Shown: positions 1-9,864 of the stretch, in pieces
Layout: each line of letters starts with the position of its first letter
Position numbering within the stretch: position 1 is the first letter of the stretch
Assembly: GCA_021234155.1 (NCBI GenBank)
Contig: JAJEKV010000002.1
Coordinates: forward strand, 34,578,128 to 34,642,127
Source of the DNA: Isoetes taiwanensis
Taxonomy: Eukaryota > Streptophyta > Lycopodiopsida > Isoetales > Isoetaceae
DNA length: 64,000 bases
Reading direction: 5' to 3'
The notes under the pieces: generated by a model
Told to the model about the DNA's origin: nothing
Database searches by the model: none
Seen by the model: only the letters and a program-made list of their open reading frames with translations
Program-made: the position numbers and the translations under genes

Positions 1-279
1 TGGTGCACCAACATCTGCATAGACAATGATCAGCATCATACATAGGGGGTCCTACCCAAGGCTCAGACTCGAAGGGATGACTGACGGCTTGGGTCTCCAG
101 AGTTCATTAATTCATTGGCAATGGATTGGGCTGGCATATGAACATGGCATCGGGTTGTCCACTCCATCCGCCCCTCCTGTGCACACTTTGCAGAGTAGGC
201 TGAAAAGTGTCGGGACCTGACTGTAGCCCGCCGGATGCATAGCCAAAGGGGCTCCCAGTTCCGATGGGGCAGGAAAGGA
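1..279 (-). repeat. 3' LTR, first segment
   Basis: This matches 24246-24554 of the 5' LTR, with many small indels and substitutions. It begins inside the LTR because the window starts there. It ends at the insertion point of the TIR element: GAAAGGA here is followed by CATTAGGG, while in the other LTR GAAAGGA is followed directly by TCACTCCC. Confidence 0.9.
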
Positions 280-311
280 CATTAGGGCGGATTTGGGGTC
301 TGAAAATGGCC
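280..311 (+). repeat. Left terminal inverted repeat
   Basis: The first ~30 bases match the reverse complement of 6088-6119 with one clear mismatch (TCTGAAAATGG here, TCTCAAAATGG at the other end). Confidence 0.85.
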
Positions 312-961
312 CTTATCTTGGGTTAAAGATTTCCACGTCAGATTTGCCAGGACCAATCAGGTTTGCGCCTTTTTTACGAAAGTCAGTATTACTTGGTAGG
401 TAGAAGGATGAGCGGGCTTACTTGGCATCCACATGGCGATTTTCATAGGGGATGCACGCGCTTTATTGCAACCATTTTAATGGTCTGTATTTTTTGGGAG
501 TCGCCACACCCAAAATAATGGTGACTTTGACCTCCTCTTTGTCAAGATCACCAACTCCCTTGTCAAATTTTGGCGCCAAACTTGTCTTGTCACTCCGGCC
601 TCGTTGCATCCTCTCCGCCTTCACCTCCTCATCTACAATCCATGTCTCCTGTAATTTCTCGTGTTCTTGCCCCATTTACGAACTCCCAAGGTCAAGAAGT
701 GGGAGGTTTTGTCTCAATAGGTTCGTGGGTGAGTATGCGCCATCAACGAGGGGTGAGCATAGAGTTAAGCGACAAAGGCGTCGACGCGATGCGGACACAT
801 TGGATAGGTAGGATAAAAGAGTTCAAGTTGAATTCTAGCGGCCGGAAAGTGGAAAGTATAACAATACGACATGCATATACCCCCTTCCGATATGGCCAAA
901 GAGCTAATCTCCACCAAAAACAACTTCCCAAAATTGCCCGCAAATGGTAACCATCTTAATC

Positions 962-1028
962 GGATCACACGACGCCGGGCTAGTCATCGCCTACTTAACT
1001 AGCGTAGAGATAGTTTCGTCGTGTGATC
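962..1028. repeat. 67-bp palindrome with perfect 12-bp arms
   Basis: GATCACACGACG (963-974) pairs with CGTCGTGTGATC (1017-1028). Inside lies a second inverted pair, GCTAGT and ACTAGC. It stands upstream of the gene at 1349-1946. It has the same size and outer TCACACG core as palindromes at 3169, 4252, 21712, 23540 and 23742. Confidence 0.8.
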
Positions 1029-1348
1029 TCCTTATCTTTTTCTTTTCATTTTCGTTGACACGTGTTTACAAACAAATTTATTGTGCAGGGTTTATGTTTA
1101 TATCGGACGTCGTGGATGTCATTCCGGCCGAAAAGTATTAGTAGTGTACTTGTCGTGTATCACATAGACATCGGAATTGTCCTTTTCAAGGTATGGATGC
1201 CGTGACCTTGCGGGTATAGGCATCTGGTTTTACTGGACATGATTATAACGTAAAGGTCGAAACCGAGCTTGAGGCCGGTTGAATTGCCCCCTTTAAGTGA
1301 ACTTTGTAAGCCACGCACTAATGAGAACAATGTAATTGCAATGAAGAC

Positions 1349-1946
1349 ATGCATGGTGACGAGGTGCAAGCGGGAATGTCTGAAAACGGAGGCGTGGGGA
1401 TGAGTTTCAAAATCTTCACACCGTTTGAGGTATTTGCTAACATATTCCAGATGGCGCAGGAAGTTCAAAAAGCTCCGAAGACATATACGTGCTTTCTTCC
1501 CCCTGCCGATTTTGTGGATGGCTTATTTTTGGTTCCGACCTGGGATGTTCGATTCCACGAATCATCCGGTCAACTAACAGAGGTCCGCGTAGTTAAGTCC
1601 TCCTTTAAGTTCAGATACTTTCTTCCAAAACAATATTTATAATGCTAATTGTCAACTAGAACGAAGGAAGCAGAAAAAGAGAGGCTGCACAACTTTTTGG
1701 GAGCCGTTTGAGGACCATAACAGACACTCCGATGCGGTGGATATTCGAGTATGGAGAGGGGAGGAAGTCATTTATACAGCCACCATGGAAAGCGAATGGC
1801 CATTATCAGAGCTAAGGCTAATGGAGACAGAGGAGATTGCTGACGACTTCCATTATTTTATTGATGGCATTAGGGTTGGTTACAGGCAAGAGGGAAATGT
1901 AAAGTTTAGTGAGTTCGCGATCAACAAGAAATTGTCTATCGCCTAG
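1349..1946 (+). CDS. Unknown protein of the TIR element, two exons or frameshifted
   Basis: I do not recognise this protein. The first part reads from ATG 1349 and is open to about 1642. The second part is open in another frame from about 1662 to the TAG ending at 1946 and looks like true coding sequence (WEPFEDHNRHSDAVDIRVWR, later ADDFHYFIDGIRVGYRQEG). The junction may be a short AT-rich intron ending at the AG of 1658-1659, or a small indel; a donor at 1583 does not keep the second frame. The C-terminal part is acidic and aromatic-rich, with no membrane segment. It lies 208 bp upstream of the H3-like gene on the same strand, after the palindrome at 962-1028. Start and splice structure are uncertain. 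Confidence 0.45.
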
Positions 1947-2153
1947 CGCTTTGAATCTCGGTTTTTTATTTGTTTTTTTGTCCGATGTTTTTTAGGGTTC
2001 CATATTTTGTCCGATATTTTTTTAGGGTTCCGTACAATTATTTAAAAACATTACCATCATATTTTACTTTAACTGCTTTTTTACTATTTATCTCTTTGCC
2101 GGTTGTCTATTTTTGTCGTTGTTCAGTAGTATAAAGCCATCCACCGAGAAGCC

Positions 2154-3033
2154 ATGGCAAGAACTAAGCAAACCGCAAGGATCCATCCAGGTGGTGTAAT
2201 GCCGGTGATTACATTAGTCCGCCTCCTTCATCTCGAATCAAGTCTCGATGGAGATTCTCCTCCTCCTCCGACCATGCCTAACGGAAGACCCGTAAAAGAA
2301 ATCCGCGATGACGGGCGGCGGGAGAAGCAGCTCCGGAGTAAGTAGGGAGGTGCACTCGGCCTTCGAGACGGAGGATGGAAATGTGAGAGACCGGGCAGCG
2401 TAATATGATGCCGGATTAATTATTGGGCAGCCGCTTCTTGCTTTGCTCTTCCCTCCCCGCCCTCCCCGTGGATGCGCCCGGAAACCTTCAAATCAAAGGA
2501 GGAGGCCCAACGCCCGAAGGGGAAGGCGACTTTAAATGTGAGGAGATCGGAAGAGTCGGGCCGAGGAACGACCTCGCAAAATGCCGGGGTGAGGAGAGGC
2601 CGAAGAGTCGGGCCGAGCAACAAAGCTCCAAATGCCGGGGGTGGGTGGAGGGTAGTGGCCGGAAGCGGAAGAGACGAAGCCTCGGCATTAAAAGCCCGCG
2701 AGATTAAGAAGTATCGAAGAGCACCCAGATGGTCATTCCGCGCCTCCCATTTGCCGCTCGTGAAAGAGATTCCCGCAAGAGTGTGGTGCGATACATCATA
2801 CCAGTTACATAATTCAAGCAACCGCCTTTAAATGCTCTTCAAATGGCTTCGAGCGGTTGGTGTCGGTCTGTTTCGAGGACTCGCGGCCTTTGCAAACAAT
2901 ACATGCCAAGCGGGTGGACCTCATCATGCCCAAGGATATCGCCTGCCTTACGCATAAGGGATCCCGGTACTATGGTCAAAATTTTATGGCTGAATACAAC
3001 AAGAAGAAAGACCCCCCGCAAAAAAGGCCGTGA
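2154..3033 (+). pseudogene. Divergent histone H3-like gene, frameshifted
   Basis: The reading starts at ATG 2154 with MARTKQTAR, identical to the first eight residues of mature histone H3, then IHPGG where H3 has KSTGG, so Lys4 is kept and Lys9 is not. After a non-conserved basic stretch, the frame open from 2472 gives ALKAREIKKYRRAP (compare H3 ALREIRKYQKST) and LPLVKEI. In the next frame, from about 2800 to the stop at 3031, come FERLVSVCFED, IHAKRV and IMPKDIA, matching the alpha2-loop2-alpha3 part of H3 in order. Pieces in three frames mean frameshifts or missed introns. It is far more divergent than a normal plant H3 and has a long insert between tail and fold. It lies inside the TIR element between palindromes at 962 and 3169. 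Confidence 0.75.
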
Positions 3034-3168
3034 AGTGCCTTTGTGTTTTTTTTTCATATGTATAATATTTCTTAATGTAATGGCTTTATAAGCTTAATCT
3101 CTTAGTCCACTTCTTTCTTAGAAGCCTAGCTTCTCGACTTTGTATTTTTTTTTTTAATGTTATACGGA

Positions 3169-3239
3169 GGATCACACGACGCCAGCTAGCATTGTGCTTT
3201 TGTGTTGCACATAGTAGTCTTCGCCGCGTCGTGTGATCC
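3169..3239. repeat. 71-bp palindrome with perfect 14-bp arms
   Basis: GGATCACACGACGC (3169-3182) pairs with GCGTCGTGTGATCC (3226-3239). An inner pair TGTGC/GCACA also matches. It lies 136 bp after the stop of the H3-like gene and 157 bp before the ATG at 3396. Confidence 0.85.
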
Positions 3240-3240
3240 A

Positions 3241-3266
3241 ACCCTAACCCTAACCCTAACCCTAAA
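3241..3266. repeat. Short interstitial telomere-like repeat
   Basis: Four successive CCCTAA units directly follow the palindrome. Three read CCCTAA (the TTAGGG type) and the last continues as CCCTAAA (the usual plant TTTAGGG type). It may be a repaired break or chance low-complexity sequence. Confidence 0.6.
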
Positions 3267-3395
3267 ATGTATGCATAAATCTCCCCACAACGGCCGTGGT
3301 CCCCTTTCATAATCGACAAACGGCTACTTGAGTTCGGCGATGGCCGGCTTTACCGCCTCCTAAACATCTTCTTGCTTTCGCTGCCCTGCTTTGCC

Positions 3396-3650
3396 ATGGA
3401 TTGTTATGTGAAGTTCCTGGAATGGTATGCATCCGCCCCTCATGACAACGAGGAAGTTGCGCCGACTGCGATTTATCCGTTCTATTGCAAGGAGTTGGAC
3501 ATCATGGCAAACAGTAGCGAGCTTGATGCTATCGCGAGGTCCGTCCGACTAACCTCGCTTTTGAAATTTGCAACGTATATGGAAATCGAAAAGTCCATTC
3601 TCCTACAATCCATGCTTTTATACAAAAGCAAATTCAAAATTCAATTGTAG
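3396..3650 (+). CDS. Small unknown protein (84 aa) of the TIR element
   Basis: The ATG at 3396 opens an 84-residue frame ending TAG at 3650. It contains FLEWYASAPHDNEEVAP, then an alpha-helical stretch (SSELDAIARSVRLTSLLKF). I do not recognise a family. The last third is repeated near 5583-5690, where the frame is broken. It follows the 3169-3239 palindrome by 157 bp, a spacing close to that between the palindrome at 23540 and the H3-like start at 23352. It could be a fragment of a longer decayed gene. Confidence 0.35.
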   Translation: MDCYVKFLEWYASAPHDNEEVAPTAIYPFYCKELDIMANSSELDAIARSVRLTSLLKFATYMEIEKSILLQSMLLYKSKFKIQL

Positions 3651-4115
3651 GGGGGGCGGAAGCCTGTGATCGGATGAAGTAAAGATCCCTATTCATTTAA
3701 CTTTTAAAGACGCAATCGCAAATTTAAACGAAAGTTCGATAAAAGCTTCAACCTACACATTCAAATTTTGAAATGTAGAAGGCGGGAAGCTTGTATGGCC
3801 ATGGACTCTAAATGAAAATAGGGCAAGACAAGAATTGGTGATGCGATGCTTGGTATCCGACAAACCAAGAGACACCGGCCATGAGTTGCTTGGTGATGCT
3901 ATAATGCAAGTGGCTTTTTAGAAGCGCCACGTTGTTCAATCTGTCTCGACAACCAACAAAATTAAATACATATGGCGCCATAAATGTGCGATCCTCCTTA
4001 TTCCGGGAGAATATTCCAAGCAAATCTGACGGGAAAAAAGGAGCGGAAATATGACGTGGAATGGCTGATAGGAGGCCATTTTGAGACCCCAAATCCCAAG
4101 GAGCGGAAATATGAC
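3545..4115 (+). repeat. Internal copy of the TIR element's right subterminal region
   Basis: About 570 bp here align with 5583-6113, with indels. Both contain the same sequence from GAAATTTGCAACG through to GAGACCCCAAATCC next to the right TIR. At 4090-4140 the last ~55 bp (GGAGCGGAAATATGACGTGG onward) is repeated once more. This shows that either two related elements joined or the right end was duplicated. Confidence 0.8.
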
Positions 4116-4251
4116 GTGGAATGGCTGATAGGAGGCCATTTTAGTTCATAAAACATAATATAACTTGGAATGATAGATATTTTATATGCAAATGGGAGAC
4201 TATTGATGAGGGACTTGTGTTTAATTTTAATTTGACAACAAATAAGAAAGT

Positions 4252-4321
4252 GGATCACACGATGCTTAATTTAGTGTGTTCCATTTTTGTTGCATATGTA
4301 CTATTAAACTTGGTGTGATCC
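4252..4321. repeat. 70-bp palindrome with 9-bp arms
   Basis: GGATCACAC (4252-4260) pairs with GTGTGATCC (4313-4321). The inner part is AT-rich and more decayed than at 962 and 3169. It stands downstream of the minus-strand acidic gene at 4632-4907. Confidence 0.75.
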
Positions 4322-4631
4322 TTCTTGAAAAATAATATGCTCTTTGGAAAGGGATAATGACTTATGTACTTAAGAGTGGTAACACATGTACAAAAGAAAA
4401 AACAAGTTAGGTATTCAAATGGAATTAGAAGCAAAAACTTTTTACATTCAAAAATTTTATGGTCAGATGGCTTTACATCGTAACATCATTTTGTAAATTT
4501 AAATGCCCGGAGGCTTCAACTATTCACAACAAAAAAGCCCGGAGGCTTGCAGTCATATGGTAAGAAGCTGGAGGCAAGCTGGAGGCTAAGAACAAGGAAA
4601 AAAAATAAGAGGTGCTCTGCCCTAACAAATT

Positions 4632-4907
4632 TCATTCATCTGCTTCACCATCTGCAAAAAAAAAAATAAGAAATAACCGTTAGTTGAATGCTTAAGAAAA
4701 GAAAGAAAACATGCATGTACCATGAACTAACGCCATGAGCTCCTCGAAGTCAGCGGATTCGTCTTCAACTTCTTCATCTTCTTCATCATCTTCGGCTTCT
4801 TCTCCTTCGGTAGACCACTCATTCTCTGAAGAATCTCCTATCCAGCCTTCAAGAACACCTGTGATGAACTCCTGCTCCGAAATTTCCTCTGATTCCTCAT
4901 TCTCCAT
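4632..4907 (-). CDS. Small very acidic protein, probably two exons
   Basis: From the ATG at 4907 the frame reads an extremely acidic protein: MENEESEEISEQEF, then EDDEEDEEVEDESADFEEL. A donor at 4720 (CATG|GTACATGC on the minus strand) and an acceptor at 4652 (a T-run followed by GCAG) would remove a 69-base intron. The frame then ends seven codons later at 4632. The product would be about 68 residues. Acidic tracts like this occur in histone chaperones and other nuclear proteins, but no domain is recognisable. It lies in the same TIR element as the H3-like gene. The splice model is inferred. Confidence 0.4.
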
Positions 4908-5246
4908 TCCTCGTCAAAGGAATCGAGGAATTAGAGGCATTCGTGAGCAAGAACCGTGGGCGCAGCGGAGGGAACTACTTGGAGGGAACACCTCTTCCAG
5001 CCGTAATAGGCCTCTTGGAGGACACCTCCTTCCTCTTCCGTAGCTGATCTCTTCATGGCGATGGACTAGAGAAATTGGGCGGAGGATCTAGCAAAGATTG
5101 GGCGGAGATTGGGGAGAATGGGCGCCAATCTAGGCTGGAATAGATATAGGCTGGATTAGACGTAAAAAATCGTAGGGAATGATTCAGATTCCAGTCTTTA
5201 TCAACCATCATTACATGCCATTATGTGCATATCTCAAATTTGAGCC

Positions 5247-5316
5247 ATATCCAATATCTTCCTTTTTAACCTTATTCCTAAATATCCAATATCTTCCTTT
5301 TTAACCTTATTCCTAA
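5247..5316 (+). repeat. Tandem duplication, 2 x 35 bp
   Basis: Two identical 35-base units lie head to tail (5247-5281 and 5282-5316), each starting ATATCCAATATCTTCC. The identity suggests a recent duplication. Confidence 0.9.
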
Positions 5317-5344
5317 ACCTATATGATTTGAGTTTAACCTGAAA

Positions 5345-5590
5345 ATGGACAATCGATATAATTCGAATTTAACATATGCTACGCCACACTATGTCGATAA
5401 TTGGGATTTAAAAAAAAAACCCAAACCCTCCTCGAGAAAACCACGTAAAGTGCCGACCTCACTTGTGTTTAAGTTTAATTTGACAACAAGCAACTTCCAT
5501 ATCGTAGATCGTGACGGCGCCAAAATGAAGGTGTGGTATTTTTATGCCCCAACACAATTAAACCCGTGTGGAGCCGAACGTCCGTTTTAA
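5345..5590 (+). CDS. Possible small ORF of the TIR element (81 aa)
   Basis: An ATG at 5345 opens 81 codons, basic in the middle (KKKPKPSSRKPRKVP). I find no recognised domain. The phrase TSLVFKFNLTTSNF overlaps a stretch also seen, less preserved, near 4228. It may be a chance ORF. Confidence 0.2.
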   Translation: MDNRYNSNLTYATPHYVDNWDLKKKPKPSSRKPRKVPTSLVFKFNLTTSNFHIVDRDGAKMKVWYFYAPTQLNPCGAERPF

Positions 5591-6119
5591 CTTCGCTTTT
5601 TGAAATTTGCAACGCGTGCATATGGAAATCGAAAAGTCCATTCTCCTACAATCCATGCTTTTATACATTAAGCAAATTCAAATTTCGAATTGTAGGGGCG
5701 GAAGCCCCAGATAGGATGAAGTGAAGATCGGTTAAAGGCGCCCCCCGCAGTCCCGAAATGAAAGTCTGATCCGATACAAAGCTTCAACCTACACATTCAA
5801 ATTTTGAAATGTAGAAGGCGGTGACGCCGCACGCTTGGTGGTATCGACAAACCAAGAGACACCGCCATGAGTTGCCGTATGCTATAATGCAAGTGGCATT
5901 TTAGAAGCACCACGTGTTGCATCACCGTCCGTCAACCAAAAATAATTAAATACATATGGCGCCATGAATGTGCAATCCCCCTTATTCCGGAAGAATATTC
6001 CAAGCAAATCTGTAATTATGAGAGTTTGGTATCCTAGGTGGCATGGGAAAAAAGGAGCGGAAATATGACGTGGAATGGCTGATAGGAGGCCATTTTGAGA
6101 CCCCAAATCCGCCCTAATG
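5583..6119 (+). repeat. Right subterminal region and right TIR
   Basis: This is the partner of 3545-4115. The last ~30 bases (6088-6119) are the right terminal inverted repeat and end CCGCCCTAATG, immediately followed by LTR sequence TCACTCCC. Confidence 0.8.
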
Positions 6120-7011
6120 TCACTCCCTCCGGAGATCTACATGCTGACTCAAGGTGACTAGAGGGCCACTGCCCGTATTCGACTGAACCCACTGGAAAGT
6201 GTACACCACTTCACGGGTGTCGAGTCCATGCCTTACCCGCACTCAGTGGTAAGCCATCAGATCTAGTCACAATGATCCCTGGTAGGCCTTACACACCAGA
6301 GGGGTCGTTCAAGAGTCAGGACATGAACCTCCTTCATAGCCAGTCTGGCCCCTTCACCCACAACCAGGTGTGGTTCTTGTACACAGGCCGAATCTATAGT
6401 GTGCTAGAGAGGCTAATCTAGGAGCATCTACTACCAAGCTTTAGGTCTCTACCCCCCTTCCCAATACAAGGAGTTCATAGAGATACATCATCCATATACA
6501 TCACAGAAGAACTAAAGAACTATATCTAATCTATGTCATAGAGTTAGGTTCTTTAGTTAGAGTCTGGTATCTAGAGATCTAGAGGGCTGCTATGGCAATT
6601 TAATAGGCTAAACCTACTGATTCTATGACTGAAATATGGTTTAAGCTATTAAATTGCCTAAATACCTGATCCTTGAGTTGCTCCTCCTGACCTGAGTTCG
6701 ACCATCCTGCTGAACTGCTCGAATCAAGGGAAACTAATGGTGCAATTCTCTCAGACAGAGTTTGGGAGGCGGTTTTGGCTCTTGAGGCAGCCAAAACAGA
6801 GCTCTAAAACCCTAGAAACGAAAAATGGGCAAGTTAGGGTTTCCCCACCTAAATAGACAAGGGGGTAAGCTAGGGTTTCCAATTATCCCCTTTAGGCATG
6901 TGGGATAATTGGGAATGGGCCCACTTGCCTTTAATGGCTAGGTGGCAAAATGTGCCCACATGGAAAGGTGTGCCCACATTAATGTGCACATTGGTAAATG
7001 TGCACATTAAT
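6120..7011 (-). repeat. 3' LTR, second segment
   Basis: Collinear with 24555-25453 of the 5' LTR. It ends CACATTAAT at the insertion point of the T-rich tandem element. In the 5' LTR the same sequence continues directly as AATAAATGCAC. Confidence 0.9.
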
Positions 7012-7015
7012 GCCA

Positions 7016-7043
7016 CGGTTCTATTGCGATAGCAATAGAACCG
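7016..7043. repeat. Perfect 12-bp-arm palindrome with GATA loop
   Basis: CGGTTCTATTGC (7016-7027) and GCAATAGAACCG (7032-7043) surround GATA. It is repeated exactly at 12244-12271, again four bases after the unit start, so it is a defining end feature of this element. Confidence 0.9.
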
Positions 7044-7135
7044 ACATTCCTTGGATGGGGACGCCTTTCCTCGCATCCCCTATTTATACCGCCTTCTTTC
7101 TCATTTCCAGTCATCGGCGTTCTCTTGAGCTTCTT
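7044..7135 (+). promoter_or_regulatory. Promoter-like block of the T-rich element
   Basis: GACATTCCTTGGA is followed by CTATTTATA at about 7079, a good TATA box, and then by TCGGCGTTCTCTTGAGC. The same order occurs at about 12272-12362 and 12420-12495, and the last motif alone at about 12655. Recurrence with conserved order suggests a real promoter and transcript start; function is not shown. Confidence 0.5.
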
Positions 7136-8683
7136 CCATTCTGCTCATTCCGGGCTCCACTATCACCCAAAACCAGATTTCCTACGCTCTACCAAGATTT
7201 CATAGGCTCTACCAGATTGTTATGTGGATTGGTGTGTTTAATCTAATCGTTTGATTGGGTTACATGGTACGGTGGTGGCTGTGGCTTAGTCCTTTGCTGT
7301 GCACAGATGGTTTGGGCTCTCCAACAGATGGATGGTTGTTCGTTTTCAAGATCTATCCTCACCGGTGAGTGTCACCTTCTCTATTTTCCGTTTTTGTTTT
7401 GGTTGCAATAAGTTTTGATGGTTTGAGGTCGCTTTGTGATTCTGCATAGATTTTCTTCCTTCGTTTCCCTCTTCTTTTCGCCCCTTCTTTTGCACCGCAT
7501 CCTGATCCTGGCTGCTTCTGCTTTTGCCCATACTGATTGCTGTTTCGTTTGGATCGGTTGCTGTTTGCTTCCCCTTTTCTCCTCTCTCTATCTTGTTTTT
7601 TGCTTGCTGGTGTGTGCGATTTTGGGCTGTTTGCTCGGATCTGCCTTCTGCGACATGTTCTGGCAGCAGACTAAGCTTCGGCCTTCCCTTCCAAGCAAAT
7701 CATATGGCAGCCGAAGGCCTGCCACCGCCTCGGCCGCCACTGCCACGCCAAATTAGCTGTCACAATCCGGGGAATTTCCCCAACGCAGGCACAAATATCT
7801 CTTGGGGGATACTGGGGGGCGGTGCCCCTTGTCCTCTCTTGGCTTGGGGATACCAAGTCCCTGTGGCCCCTTCTTTTGCTTTGGAGGTTTGTTATTTTCT
7901 CCAGGTTTGCCGTGTTTTTTGGTTTCATGTTCTCGATTTGGTTCCCTTGTTCTTTAACTCTTCTAGTGTTTGCTCATGTTCTCCATGCTTATCCATGTTC
8001 TTTGCTTCTCTGAGAGGTTTTTGCATTTTTTCTCGTTGCTATATTCAAGCATCACAGGTACTCATGCATCTAGAGCACTATAAGTTTTTTCGTTTTGATA
8101 ATACTTTGCTTTTCTTTATGAGGTTTGTGGATCATTTAATTCTTGCATTCTGGTCATTCCCTTCATGCCGAGTTTTTTCGTAAGGGATTCAGATAAGGAA
8201 TTCCTTCTGGTTTCTTCTTGTTTGGGAGCTAAAATTAGGAGGGACAGATTGCAGTAGTGGTGGTGCCGGCCAGGATATCCTTAATCTTTGCTTTGGGGAC
8301 ACCGATCTCGGTATCCCGATTTCAAGTTAATATAAGTTGTTTGATGATTTTTTACTAATGATTTGGTCTTGGTACGGCGGCTAGGCTGCGCGATTTCAAC
8401 CTCTGATTGCGGGTGCTGGCTCTCTCCAATTGCCTCGTTTTACATTTTCCTCGAGTTTTTGATTTAATATTGCGCATTGCATATTTTTTGTTTCTTGTAA
8501 AATATGCATATGCAAAGCAAACTTCCTCGAGCTTTTCATCAATATTGCACATGTTCATATATTATGCTCGTGGTTAGAGATGCATATGCATGATAACATT
8601 TTTCCGTTTTTTGATATCCCAAATTTCCATGCTTTAGGCTTCTTGTAAGATTTGCATATGCATGCTTTGTTTCTACTTGCTCT

Positions 8684-8760
8684 GAGGGTGTAGATGATTC
8701 GGGTGATTTAATCTTTTTCGTATGCGTGAGGGTGTAGATAATTCGGGTGATTTAATCTTT
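8684..8760 (+). repeat. Tandem duplication of ~33 bp
   Basis: GAGGGTGTAGATGATTCGGG and its near-identical copy (GATAATTCGGG) both continue as TGATTTAATCTTTT. The two copies start about 44 bp apart. Confidence 0.85.
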
Positions 8761-9794
8761 TCAGATATGCGTAGTGACATCCTAAATGCCCTTCTCTAGG
8801 TGAGTATGTGCTCTTGCCGATTTTTGCTTCGCGAATCGTTGTTTCCTTTCTTACCTATGTCATTCGGGTTGTTTAGGACAATATGTTATTATGTTAGCTA
8901 GTGCGTTTCTGTTTCTAACATTAACATGGGGCTTAATATTGTAGAGGTGTAAATTATTTTTGATAGCTCTTTTCCTGGTGGAAATGATGGAGCAATTTTC
9001 AACTTAATTAAGGTCTAGCTTTGTGTCACCCTATGAATATTTTTCTCCCCTTGTTCCATGATTCTCAACTTACTTATTTGCTTGCTTGCTTAGAGCGGGT
9101 ATGTTTTTTCCATTCTAGGCCATGTGGCATGTGTAAGGAGTGATTGCAATTCATATGGTTGTTTATGAAGTTGCTTAAAAGGTTCTTAGTAAGTAGTCGT
9201 GTTACTGCCTCGATTTTTTTTGGAGACATGTTATAACAACTATGGTGCTACACATAAGGTATGGTTTTTTGAACACGTGATTTTTTCTTTACCATTATGA
9301 CGTCATGTATCTCCCATAGCTCCGAGTTTGTTCTCCACATTTGTTCTTTTTACAGGGTGAACCTTGCACCTTATCGATCACCGATATATCCTCACTCCAT
9401 TGTTTCTGGGATTACCTATCATGCGCCATTACTAATCCATTGGTCTTCTTGCATTCGGAGGTTCACTTGAGTTGCTTCCTCCAGGAGACATATGCCTAGA
9501 GGTCCTAGAAAGCGCATACACAAGGCCAGCGGATTTCCGGGAGGTATTTTTGCATTTTGTATTGACTCTTATGGTTCCATTGTGAGAAAGCCATGGCATT
9601 TTACTCTTTTGTACACGCATGTTTTTCTTTTCTCAATAAGTTTGGGCAAATATTATGTTTAGCATATGGCACATTGGGCTCATTTTTTCCAGCTCTATAT
9701 CATTTGGTATTTGTTGTGTTCCATGTTTCTACTTCTACAAGTTGCCTACTTCCTGGAGTGCTAGATTGCTCATTATCTCAAAATAGCCATTCTG

Positions 9795-9864
9795 GTGGTA
9801 AATTTGCACGTTCTCAAGTTGTTTGTGACAAGTGGTAAATTTGCACGTTCTCAAGTTGTTTGTG
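9795..9864 (+). repeat. Tandem duplication of 32 bp
   Basis: GTGGTAAATTTGCACGTTCT, continuing CAAGTTGTTTGTG, occurs at 9795 and again at 9832. Confidence 0.9.

Larger units (their letters stand above)
280..6119. mobile_element. 5.8-kb TIR DNA element carrying an H3-like gene and palindromes
   Basis: The ends are inverted: CATTAGGGCGGATTTGGGGT at the left and its reverse complement at the right, with weaker similarity for about 75 bp. Comparison with the intact 5' LTR shows the element sits exactly between A and T with no visible target-site duplication. It contains at least four gene-like regions (1349-1946, 2154-3033, 3396-3650 on plus; 4632-4907 on minus) and three ~70-bp palindromes. Part of its right subterminal region is duplicated (3545-4115 and 5583-6113), so it may be a composite of two related copies. 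I see no recognisable transposase. The superfamily is unknown; TIRs without target duplication are uncommon. Confidence 0.8.

Noticed and set aside
2420-2821. Minus-strand frame of 133 codons over the H3-like gene
   Set aside because: It is the reverse of a GC-rich coding strand. The plus strand explains the region as H3-like coding.
7524-8183. Long open frame (219 codons) in the T-rich element
   Set aside because: The hydrophobic composition follows directly from T-rich sequence. Many overlapping frames of the same style exist up to 12190, and no domain or conserved start is seen.
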